Shown piece by piece: positions 34,727-44,426 of a DNA stretch of 64,000 nt. Numbering within the stretch: the first letter of the stretch is position 1; every line of letters starts with the position of its first letter. The DNA is from Pseudevernia furfuracea (Eukaryota; Ascomycota; Lecanoromycetes; Lecanorales; Parmeliaceae). The translations under genes were made by a program, and so were the position numbers. The stretch is taken from positions 1,612,001-1,676,000 of the forward strand of contig JAIUPT010000020.1 in NCBI GenBank assembly GCA_022315425.1, read 5' to 3'. The notes under the pieces are model-generated. The model saw only the letters and a list, made by a program, of their open reading frames with translations, was not told where the DNA came from and searched no databases.

Positions 34727-35254
34727 GACCCGGTCTATGCGCGCAGCTTCAAAAGCACTGAATGAAGCATTGATCCCGTCGTAGGAAAAGACGTCCCGAA
34801 TCAGCTAGGTTGAGGGAAAAGGAATGCCCATGGCGATAGTTACCGCGACTCAGCAAAGGATGTCACAGTCTCCAGTAAGATTGTGCAGGTTTCACTCATC
34901 AAAAGATGAAGGAGGATGAATAGTATGCATGGAACAGGGTGGTGGATGACGAAGCACGGTATCGGAACCGGGCCAGGGAAACATTCGGGTATCAAGAAGG
35001 GAGGTGCATGTTGGATGTGGGAGAACATGTTGCATCATTGGCATGGGGCCAGGTTGATTTCACATTTCAAGTGGTGAAGTAGCAAGCAGCTGGTTGGTAG
35101 GGCGAGGTACAAGCTATACAAGCCATATGCAGCTAGACAGAGGATCAGCATGAGCCGGTACTATCGAGCATTGATCCGATTACCGAAAGTATGATTACTT
35201 TAGGTTTCGATTAAGTTTTGAGGTGGGGTCAAGTGGGTAACTGGATTGACATTT
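34727..35254. other. spacer upstream of the second P450
   Basis: Presumed P450 promoter and leader. No other gene or RNA is visible. Confidence 0.4.
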
Positions 35255-36411
35255 AATGATGTTATGATTACCTATACGTGGTGCTGCTTACGAACCTCAT
35301 GATACTGTCTACAGTAGTCATGAGAGCTAAGAGACCTCCATCCCAACGACACTCGACGCGTCGTCTACCGATTCTATTCCACCCTCCCGGATCACTGGCA
35401 CTCTTCCCTCTTTTCCCACAGGGTTTTTAAGGGTTTAACGAGACCAGTGAGACAGAGACAAAGAACGGGACGAGGAAAAGCTGCGGAGGACTACAAGCAT
35501 ATCGCGTCTACGAAATACCTTCTTCCCTCGACTCTCAACTCTCGCTTTTCTAAACACTAGAGCAAACACCGTGTCAACACATACATTGCATTCTCACATA
35601 AGTCTCACACAAGACTCACGACTCACACATATTACGCTTTTACCGTACACAAGGGAAATCACACAAAGAAAAACACACATTCCAGACACAAAGCAAACCA
35701 ATTCAAGGCCTTCGTTAAGCACGCGCAATGCTGAGAAGGTATATAAGGCTGAGAAGCTTTAATGCTGAAAAGCTTTACGCGTCACCGAAATGGTTGGGAG
35801 GGAATTTGTCGATCTGGTGTCAGAACCTGTCGCTTTTTCTTCGCCCGCGAGAATACGAGTGTATAAACGATGATTACGTTGCGAGACGTATAGTTTGATA
35901 TCGTATGACTAGGGTTGGATACAGATATCCTCGTACAGGACCATACACATTCCCCTGAAAAGAACACCTGGAAAGGATTCCTGAAAAGGATTCCTGGAAA
36001 GGATACCTGAAAAGGGCGAAAAAGAAATCCATATATAGTACTCGCCCACAGGGTTTTACTTAGTATTCTGTGAGAATCGACCTCTACGACTTTCCTAACC
36101 AGAATGATCTTACGAGTTAGATTCTCATTATACAGAATCTAGGCTATTAAGAGGGGATAAACTCTCTCTGCGGATGAATCTGGTTCTCTAGCAGAGGGAT
36201 TTATTTGTTCTGAGTAGCCCGTACGTGTTGTTATTGTTTATTCAATAAACAGACACGCGTAATGTGTAAAACGCTAATCCATCCCGGGGCTGGGAATCCC
36301 GGGGGTAGATACTTCCGGCTGGGCCTTAGACGCCTGTAAAGCCCTCTGCGGGGCAACTCGTATGGTGTCCGGTATGACTTAATCAATCAATCAATCAATG
36401 ATGTTATGATT
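35255..36411 (+). mobile_element. non-autonomous retroposon-like insertion with 15-bp target duplication
   Basis: The 15-mer aatgatgttatgatt occurs at 35255-35269 and again at 36397-36411. The second copy is directly preceded by four AATC units (36381-36396). A simple-repeat 3' tail touching one copy of a 15-bp direct repeat is the mark of target-primed reverse transcription, so 35270-36396 (1127 bp) is probably a SINE-like or 5'-truncated LINE-derived element, plus-strand oriented. Inside: a 13-bp stem hairpin near the 5' end (35296-35324), a TATAA-like tract at 35741, short tandem GGATTCCTGAAAA-like repeats at about 35970-36015, two ccacagggtttt copies (near 35416 and 36046), and TTCAATAAACA near 36240. 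No reverse transcriptase and no Pol III B-box were found. Confidence 0.6.
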
Positions 36412-37024
36412 TTATGATTTTCGGGCGATCAGGACTATACATAATCAAGAAGTGACGCCTATAAGTACTAGCAGGCAGGATAGCCTCGGCGGGTTATCAT
36501 TATTAGAAGGGTTTTGTAACATACACTGATACAGTAGTAGCAATTTCACCATGGTACGGACGTGGCATGAAAGATGTCCATCAGAAGATCTCTAGCGATG
36601 AGTATACTTTCACATTTCTTTTTAAAGTATTGTAATCGTGCCACGCACTTGCTTGACTGGCTCGCCAAGTGCGTGGGCACGGTTGTCAGTGTTGGTGGTG
36701 TTAGTGTCAGTGTCGGACTTGTTTCCTATCTTTGACACAACAAGCACGCATATGCTCGGCCGAGGAGACGAGACGTCCAAATTTCAAAAGTATATTTATT
36801 TATTTATTTATTATTCTTATGCTTCAACAACAAAATGCTAACAATGCTATCAATCATTAAAGTTTGTGAAATGTCAATGCTACCGAGCGACCTATCAAAT
36901 CTGCCCTCCACCTGTCCGCCCGTCTATGATTATGACTTTTCTCTCTCTAACCACAAGTCGCTTTTAATTCGGGCTATCGTTTGATCATGAAGACAATGCT
37001 AATTTTTATTTTGACCTTGCATAG
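36412..37024. other. gene-free stretch with a strong hairpin and an ATTT tract
   Basis: An inverted repeat at 36638-36680 (arms of 14 and 15 bases, one bulged C, 14-base loop; core ccacgcacttg / caagtgcgtgg) and an ATTT tandem tract near 36790-36812. The last bases before 37025 (…ttgcatag) look like an intron 3' end for the orphan exon. No coding exon of a sterol reductase could be found here. Confidence 0.5.
36638..36680. repeat. long imperfect hairpin
   Basis: Left arm gtgccacgcacttg (36638-36651) and right arm caagtgcgtgggcac (36666-36680) pair along their full length with one bulged C and a 14-base loop. The stem may extend by two pairs outwards. It lies between the retroposon-like insertion and the orphan sterol reductase exon. 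Confidence 0.8.
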
Positions 37025-37260
37025 GCTGGTGGGGGTTCTCACGTCATGCCAACTATCTCGGTGATCTCATGCTGGCATTTACGACGTCTGTCGCGTGCGG
37101 GTTCACCCACCTGCTGCCGTGGTCGTACTTCCTCTTCATCTCTGCGATTCTGTTGAATCGTATCTTGCGCGACGAGCAAAGATGTGCACGGAAGTACGGG
37201 GATAATTGGAAGCTCTACTGTAGAAAAGTGGCGTATAGACTGATACCTGGGGTCGTATAA
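37025..37260 (+). pseudogene. orphan 3' exon of an ERG24/ERG4-type sterol reductase
   Basis: An open segment following an AG at 37023-37024 translates to 77 residues ending at TAA 37258-37260. It begins GWWGFSRHANYLGDLMLAF and ends CRKVAYRLIPGVV; between lies LRDEQRCARKYGDNWKLYC, the C-terminal signature of the C-14 and C-24(28) sterol reductase family (lamin B receptor fold). A full enzyme has about 430-480 residues and ten membrane spans, so more than 80 percent is absent and nothing upstream in the preceding 600 bp resembles it. The retroposon-like insertion ends about 600 bp upstream. It is most simply a deletion remnant. It lies beside a DHCR24-like gene and P450s, which suggests the lost gene belonged to the same steroid-related group. 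Confidence 0.75.
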
Positions 37261-38062
37261 AGTGGCCCCACGGTGGCACTAAAATAGCTTTTCAAGCTGG
37301 AATGGCCACTTTTTTAGTTAGTGCGATGGTCTACATGACAGACCTGGACAGGTAGCCTCGCAGAAGCTAGGATGGGTGTCGGATACCTTGGATAGATGTT
37401 TTGGATATGATGTCGAGAAAGTTTGCCTTGTTGCTTATTACAACGCAGCCGAAGAAGTTAGATCGTGATCGAAGCTGGTAACTTAGGCAGACTTTCGCGA
37501 GAGGCCAAAACTTTTAGATCAAAAATTCAGAGTTTCCAGGTCAGGAACATCTACGGTTATCTCCTCCTCTTCTTCCTTGCCGGTATTGAACTATTTATCT
37601 GGGCGGCGGATGTCTTTTATTTTGAGTAAACGAATGGATAGATTTGTGACATTTTTGTCTCGTGCGCGTTTCATCTCTGGTGATTTTCCGCCTATTCAAC
37701 CGAATCAATTTTTTTCTCTCCCCTTCCTTCGAAAGCGTTAGGATGCTTGAAATAAACGGTCTCCTAGGGGTATTAAGGACGAGGGATGCTGAGTCCGAGT
37801 GAGTACTTACCGACGACGCCGGGGGCGTTGTCTACCAGATCATACCCCGGCGAGTAGGTATCCAATCATCTTACTAACGAGTGACTTGCTTGAGAAGTTG
37901 AGACATCCCGTCTGAATAAGCTTAATAGGGCGGCGCTCACCCGATGCCCGATCGGGGGTGAGGTCGGGGCAGAATTCTGTCTTCTTGGCGCCAAGGCGCG
38001 CACCTTCGTTTTCCATTCATCGAACTGCTCACATATTTTACATATTTTATATCACCTTAACT
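37261..38062. promoter_or_regulatory. spacer and eIF3e promoter
   Basis: About 800 bases between the orphan exon and eIF3e. I see no repeat family, RNA or further exon. The last part should contain the eIF3e promoter and leader. Confidence 0.4.
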
Positions 38063-39473
38063 ATGACAGACAATACTCCCACATCAGCAGGAGCCATCTT
38101 GAATGGCAAGGGCCAATCAGTGTCCACAGAGATCTCAGAAGAAAATGATCTCCTCCCCAAGCTCATCCCCCACCTCGACCGGCATCTTATATTTCCTCTA
38201 CTTGAATTCTTGTCCGGCCAAGAGGGGGATGATAGCACGAACACGGATATCACAAGAACCAAATATGAGCTTCTCAAGCAAACGAACATGACCGACTACG
38301 TTGCAAGCCTGTGGCAAGAACTCAACGACAGCGACGATGTGCCCGAAGAGTTTGTGAAAAAGAGGGAAGAAGTTTTGCAACGATTATCCCTTTTTACGGA
38401 AGAGACCAGTCAGATCGATGAGCTGCTCAGTGACGACAGTGTGGTTTCGAACCTTCGCAGTGACAAAGTGGCCAACTTGAAGTTCCTCGAAACGAACCAT
38501 GGAGTCACGATCGAAATGGTAGACATGCTTTACGACTACGGCCGGTTTCAATATAGCTGTGGCAGCTATGCCAATGCCGCTCACCTCCTTGACCAGTTCC
38601 GCATTCTCTCCACCGACAACGACAAAGCCACATCCGCTACCTGGGGCAAACTTGCCTCGGATATACTAACCACGCAATGGGACGTTGTAATGGAAGAGGT
38701 CAATAAAGTGAAAGAGAGTATCGATACCAAACTTTTCAACAACCCATTGGCACAGCTACAGCACCGAACATGGCTTATCCACTGGTCGCTCTTTCCTTTC
38801 TTCAACTACGAACCCGCTCGCGATCAGATCACAGAACTCTTTTTCTCTCCCGCCTTCATAAACACCATTCAGACCAATTGCCCCTGGATCCTACGTTACC
38901 TTGCCGCCGCGGTTATCACCAACAGATCACGAACGCGCAACACAGGCCAGTACCAGAAACAGCTCAAAGATCTTGTGCGGGTTGTGCGCCAGGAAGGCTA
39001 CGAATACCACGACCCAGTCACTGACTTCACAAAAGCGCTTTACATCGATTTTGACTTTGAAGAAGCGCAGAAGAAATTGAGTGAAGCTGAGGAAGTCCTC
39101 AAGGGTGATTTCTTCCTGAGTGCAGCAGCGGAAGCGTTTGTGGAGGCTGCAAGGCATTTGATAAGTGAAAGCTACTGCAAGATTCACCAGAGGATCGACA
39201 TTGGGGATCTAAGCAAGAGACTGGGCTTGGAGATGGAGGAAGGCGAGAAGTGGATTGTAAATCTGATTCGGGATACGAGAATGGATGGAAAGCTGGATTA
39301 CAAGGAGGGGACCGTATTGATGAATCACCCGGCGAACTCGGTATATCAACAGGTAAGCATTCTTTCTTGGATCTACCTGTAAACGTTCCATGCTGACTCG
39401 AGAACAGGTAATCGAGCGCACCAAGGGAAGCTTCTTCAGGACCTCAGTGCTGAGTGCGGCGGTTGCAAGGTAA
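38063..39473 (+). CDS. int6: translation initiation factor eIF3 subunit e (Int6)
   Basis: PCI-domain subunit of the eIF3 octamer, cytoplasmic, which helps load mRNA on the 43S complex. Two exons (38063-39352, 39408-39473) give 451 aa, normal for fungal Int6. The start MTDNTPTS is chosen because the conserved N-terminal block (KLIPHLDRHLIFPLLEFL) begins shortly after it; the frame extends 35 codons upstream but is poorly conserved in type. Blocks recognised include YELLKQTNMTDYVASLW, YDYGRFQYSCGSYANAA and the PCI winged helix IGDLSKRLGLEMEEGEKWIV followed by DTRMDGKLDYKEGTVLMNHP. The short second exon gives VIERTKGSFFRTSVLSAAVA. This gene marks the return to conserved DNA right of the accessory island. 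Confidence 0.94.
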
Positions 39474-40053
39474 TGACCATGAGCGGCAGTTACGTGCACC
39501 TGGCGTTAGGGGCCCGTCTTCCAGGGTCGAAGATGGTCTATTCTAGCATAGCAGTGCATAGGTGTCTAGCAAGTAGTCATTGGCAAATTCTAGATGAAAT
39601 GCCATTTAAAACTTTGCAACGTACCCTTCCAACACCTGTGATTGCATGCACCATCTCATATTTTTGCCACGGGCTACAGTTGTTGCATGCCAAACGACCC
39701 TAAGAACGTGTCTCTTTCAATCGAGGTCTAAACTTCTAAATCATCTTTGGACTGACCGTTGTAATGTATCCGGCCACGATTAGTACATTAATTACTACAC
39801 GAACGCCGGGTCTTTGAGATCATCTTAGCTACACAGTAGGAGCTTCTCAGGCACAGCCTCATCGTACAAAACTATCTGCCGCAGCAACTTGTACTCCGAT
39901 AATAGTACGGGAACCTTTTCCCTCCTTCTATCCTGGCCTGTTCCCATAACTCATCTGGTTTTGAATCCCGTTCGAGGCATAGGCCAATCGACATCATACT
40001 TTGGTGTACACAGTAGCTAGTCCTTTCCTTCTCCTACTCAACTCTTTCTGCCC
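39474..40053. other. convergent spacer eIF3e / ATM1
   Basis: Holds the 3' ends of two converging genes. An open frame from 39473 to 39703 has no recognisable content. Nothing else is seen. Confidence 0.4.
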
Positions 40054-42361
40054 TCATTGTGCTTTGTCTTCGTCAGCGTTCTCATGAGAGTTCGTGCCAC
40101 CATCGCCATCATCTCCAAGCGATGTCTCTTGCGCATGCCACAAAGTCGAGTATACACCGCCTTCATCAATCAGTTGGGTGTGCGTACCACTCTCCGCCAC
40201 ATGTCCATTCTGCAAGACAATGATCTTGTCACTGTCGAAGATCGTCCGTAGTCTATGCGCCACGAATACGCTGGTCCTCGCTTTCTCTTTGAGTATGCTG
40301 TTGATGTTCTGCATCAGCGATTGCTCGGTGTACGTATCCAGGGCCGACGTGGCTTCGTCGAAGAAAAGCAACGGGGGGTCTTTCAATATTAGTCTCGATA
40401 CTGCTAGCCTTTGTTTCTCTCCTCCGCTAATCATCATTCCTCGTTCACCCACCATGGTGTTGTAGCCGTCAGGAAGGCCTTCGACAATATCATGGATCCT
40501 CGCCCGCTTAGCAGCGTTAAGGACCTCTTCCGATGACGCGTTCATGTCTCCATAGCGAATGTTATGCTCGATGGTATTGTTGAACAGAGGCGTGTCTTGA
40601 GGGACAACCCCTATGGCTTTGCGCAGGCTTTGCAAGCTGATTTCTCGTATGTCTTGGTTATCGATCAAGATTCGCCCTGTTTCGACATCATAGAAGCGAA
40701 AAAGCAGCCGTAGGATGGTGGATTTCCCACAGCCGCTTGGCCCCACAATCGCTACCTTTTGACCGGCCGGAACGGTGAGGCTGAGATTCCGCAGTATTGG
40801 TCGGTCCTTGTGGTAACCGAAAGTCACATTTTCGAATTTGATCTCTCCTCCCTTGGTCAATTGAAGCTCTTTCGGCTTTTCAGGCTCTTTGACAGCGATG
40901 TTGACCTTTTGCAGATTAAAAAGTGTCTCCATATCCAACAACGATTGTCTCAGCTCTCGATACACAGAGCCAAGAAAGTTGAGAGGGACGGAGAGCTGGA
41001 AGACCAGCTGGTTGACCATTACAAGGTCTCCAACGGTGAGGCTTCCAGTCGCGATACCATCAGCAGCAAGATACATCATGCCGGACAGGGCGCTGGAGAA
41101 GATGAGGTTCTGCCCTGCATTCAAAAAGGAGAGCGAGGTGGTGACATTGATTGAAGCTTTCTCGTAGTTGCTTAAAGCTTTGTCGTATCTACCCACTTCG
41201 AACTTCTCGTTGTTGAAATACTTGACGGCTTCGAAGTTGATGAGAGAATCGACCGCTACCGTTGCACCCTGATTATCTGCAGCATTAGCCTGCTTTCGAA
41301 ATTTCGTTCTCCATGATGTCGTAATGACCGTGAATCCTGTGTAAGCGACCATTGTTGCAGCGGTGATGGCAGCAAATTTCGGCCCATATTGATATGCTAG
41401 AATCCCACAAACCATAGAGATCTCCAAAGCCGTGGGGATAATGTGAAAGACCATTGACGTTAGCAGAAAGCTTATACCCTTTGTCCCCCTGTCAATGGCT
41501 CTTGTTAAGCCCCCCGTTTGCCTCGATAAGTGGAAATTCAGGTCCAGTCGGAGTAGATGCTCGAAGACATTGCACGCGACTCGGCGAATGGCTTTCTGGG
41601 CAACGCTCGCAAATATGGCGTTTCTCATTTCCTGAAAGATAGTCGCCGCAATTCTGGTCGCACCATCTGAAAAGATCCATGAGTAGAAGTACAGATTTTG
41701 AGCAGAGAGTCCGTACAAGCTATTATCATGGCTCCCCCAACGGTCCATGCTGTGCCACCCAGAGCGACAAAGTCCAAATTCATGGAGTCAACAATGCTCT
41801 TAAAATAGAAAGGGACTTGTACGTTCAAAACCTATGAGGTTTGAGTATATAGAGATCTAGTCATCAAGTCTTCGACTCCTACCTTCGATCCAACAAGTAG
41901 AGCCAGGGCAGTTCCTACTCTAGCTTTTGCTCCGAGGTCATCCTGAATATATCATTAAACCCTTGCCGTCATATAGATGTACATGCCGGCCATACCTTTG
42001 GCCATATATACTTGGCCATTTCTTTGATTATGTTCCAATCTGCGCGCCTTTGCTCTTTGTTTGAAACAGTCTGCTCTGCCAGCAGAGCATCTGTCTTAGG
42101 TGCTTCAGCAGGCTTTGCCTTATTTGGCTCCAGATGCGATTCTGGCTTGATGCTTTCAGATTGTTCCGGACGTAGGCGAACCTCGCCCTGGGGTTTCTGC
42201 TGCTTTGATCTGTCATTTTGCGGCAAGTGCTTCGTATATGTCAGGTGTCGAAGAGGGAGAAAATTTGTTCTCTGTTCGAATAGATATTTTGACCTGGCAA
42301 ATGAAGGCTTCAGAGGTATGCGACAAGGCACGCATACTTTGGAGGAGAGTACAACGCGCAT
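40054..42361 (-). CDS. ATM1: mitochondrial ABC exporter Atm1
   Basis: Half-transporter of the mitochondrial inner membrane (ABCB7 group) that exports a glutathione-linked sulfur compound needed for cytosolic Fe-S cluster assembly. Four exons (41996-42361, 41883-41942, 41717-41831, 40054-41666) give 717 aa. Residues 1-110 are a basic presequence plus linker. The membrane domain begins near 120 (KEMAKYIWPKDDLGAKARV) and includes FEHLLRLDLNFHLSRQTGG and TRAIDRGTKGISF, both distinctive for Atm1. The nucleotide-binding domain has Walker A GPSGCGKST (about 486), signature ISGGEKQRLAVSR (about 590), Walker B LLFFDEATSALD and H-loop VAHRLRTI. The AYGATRIAATIFQEMRN segment is created across the third intron. 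Confidence 0.95.
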
Positions 42362-42729
42362 CCTATCGTAGCGCTTAAGAAAATCAAGTATTACAGGCGC
42401 CTGGTATCATTCATTGTATTGATTGTGCATATATCACGCGGCCCAGACTGGTGCTTTTACCGTGGTGTCAGCAAAACTATGGGCCTTAGCTCAGTAACAG
42501 CTATTGCTGGCTGAGATTCCCAACGCTATCAGTGACTGACTGCGAGTCCTATGCACGAGGGTAGCTCTGCTAAAATCGAGACTGTGAACAGAGACCGCTG
42601 CGTAGTCGCCCGTGGTATGGTACGGAGTTCAATGTAGTTTTCACGCTTGCTACCCGGCTTGTGCAACGTCTGACGACCGCGTTTCGCGCTCTTGGCCTCC
42701 TTGTAGGATGGTCCAGTCCTTTGTAAGCT
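42362..42729. promoter_or_regulatory. divergent promoter ATM1 / AIM24
   Basis: Two genes for mitochondrial proteins start away from each other across this 370-bp spacer. Shared control is possible but no motif supports it. Confidence 0.45.
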
Positions 42730-44121
42730 ATGCGGACTCTATTGAGAGGCACGAAGATCCTCAAGTTAAGCTGCTCTAGAGTTCCGAGGGTATGGCAATC
42801 CTCACCAGCCATCTGGCGACGAGCTCTGCACATTTCTACCCCATCCGCAGACGCTCTTGATATCATTTCTTCTGAGCCAGTCTCGAGTACGAACGGTGCT
42901 ACACCAGGTCTGTCGAAGAACCAGAATTTCAATTGAGTACTGACACTGTTAAGATGCCAAATTTGAAGTCATTGGCTCCCCATTTTCTCTCCTCTCTGTT
43001 TCTCTCTCAGCTTCTCAAAGTCTCTACACTCGGAAAGGGTCACTGGTTGGAGTAGGAGGGAAAGCTGAGAATGTACACAAATCTTGACTGTTTAAGGCTT
43101 CTTGCACACGCTGAGAACGAAGTAGGCGGTGTCAACTCTTTCAATACTGGAACCTTTTCGCAGAGCTTTTCTTCGAATACCATTCCTTTATCAGAGAATA
43201 TCATCTACGACGCCTACCACAGCACTCATATCTACCAAAGCGTCCCATACCTCGATGACAACGGTCAATCTAGATGGGACCCTCGACTGGATGATCACTG
43301 GTAAAACACTTCTAGCATGGACTGGGCAGACACTCTCTATTACACCCTCTGTGAACCGGAACCTGGTACGCATCAATGCTGAATTGGAGACCAAGGGCTG
43401 ATGATTCAAGAGTCTTGCGCATTGGGGTAGTTCTCAGGTCACGGGAAGGGGACTCCTTGCCCTTGCAGGTCAAGGGTCCATCTCTCAAGTAGTCCTCCAG
43501 GCAGGAGAATCATATGTGGTCCACCCAAGGTCCGTTTCGCGTTGTATTTTGAGGCCTTTGATGCTGACATTCAATTTAGCAACGTCGTTGCGTACAGCAT
43601 AAATGCCAAGCCACCTCTGCCTTACCGTTTGAAGTCGTCTTCGCTGCGCTTTCAGATACCGGAGATAGGCGTCTCAAACCTGCTACCAGATACAAGGTTT
43701 ATAAGAGCAATGCGCGATTCGCGAACGTGGCAGACGTTCACAACTATACTTTTCTATGTACGCACGTGGGCGAGAGCGACAATATGGGGCGACAGAGTCA
43801 GTGAAAACTCAAAAACCTTTCATGAAAGATTCTAATTGTTACCAGCTTTTCTTGCAATTCTATGGGCCAACGACAATTCTGCTACAAACACGCGCATCTA
43901 GAACACGCGATGTGCTGACATCTGAGAACATCAATGAGATTGCCGACACACAACCAGGAACAGTGCAGCCTGTGGTGACCCTTGCACAAGAGAGCAGCCA
44001 ACCTGACTCTGGGGACCTCAAGGCCGGCTTCCCTGTAAATATCAAAACTCCCCGTATGAGTACGGCGAGCATCGGCACTGATGGAAAGGTAAAATTCGAG
44101 CCAATTGGACCAAAGATCTGA
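42730..44121 (+). CDS. AIM24: mitochondrial inner-membrane organisation protein Aim24
   Basis: Aim24 helps maintain MICOS and the structure of cristae in the inner membrane. Six exons give 382 aa: 42730-42907, 42954-43072, 43126-43365, 43411-43529, 43580-43796, 43846-44121. No single open frame exceeds a quarter of it, so the gene is easily missed. The presequence is MRTLLRGTKILKLSCSRVP with RRALHISTP. The TRAP-like beta-rich AIM24 domain starts with AKFEVIGSPFSLLSVSLSAS and LYTRKGSLVGVGGKAENAV, and goes on with FLRIPFLYQRISSTTPTTAL, LDWMITGKTLLAWTGQTLS and VTGRGLLALAGQGSISQVVL. The last exon begins LFLQFYGPTTILLQTRASR. All five introns are 46-53 nt and all frames close. Confidence 0.92.
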
Positions 44122-44426
44122 GGCAGGTCGCTTCCGCAGAAGAGAACATCCTTGGTGATAGCGTTTGTAATTGTACCAGACCTCACACCTCTCTCTTTAA
44201 TCTGGCGACTAAATCATGGTTTCACAGGCAGTCAGGTCTATACGGGCTTAATTCCTAATACTCGCTCTCGCTTAAAAGTACGAGCGGATATTTCAAGTGC
44301 ACATTTGTATTACAATCTGGAAGTCTAATCGTACTTCATGTTTGCAAATCGATTGCTATCGAGCTTGTCCCTTCATGAAACCTCGCCAATCCAGCTTTCC
44401 AGCTTGCTGTACGAGTTCTTACTGGC
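44122..44426. other. convergent spacer AIM24 / SANT-UBA gene
   Basis: About 300 bases of 3' flanks of two converging genes. Nothing else is seen. Confidence 0.4.

Noticed and set aside
35571..35762. 63-codon open frame inside the retroposon-like element
   Set aside because: Biased composition, no similarity to reverse transcriptase, integrase or any known domain.
42570..42932. 120-codon minus-strand open frame
   Set aside because: It is antisense to the first exon of AIM24, which has presequence features and joins five further exons in frame.
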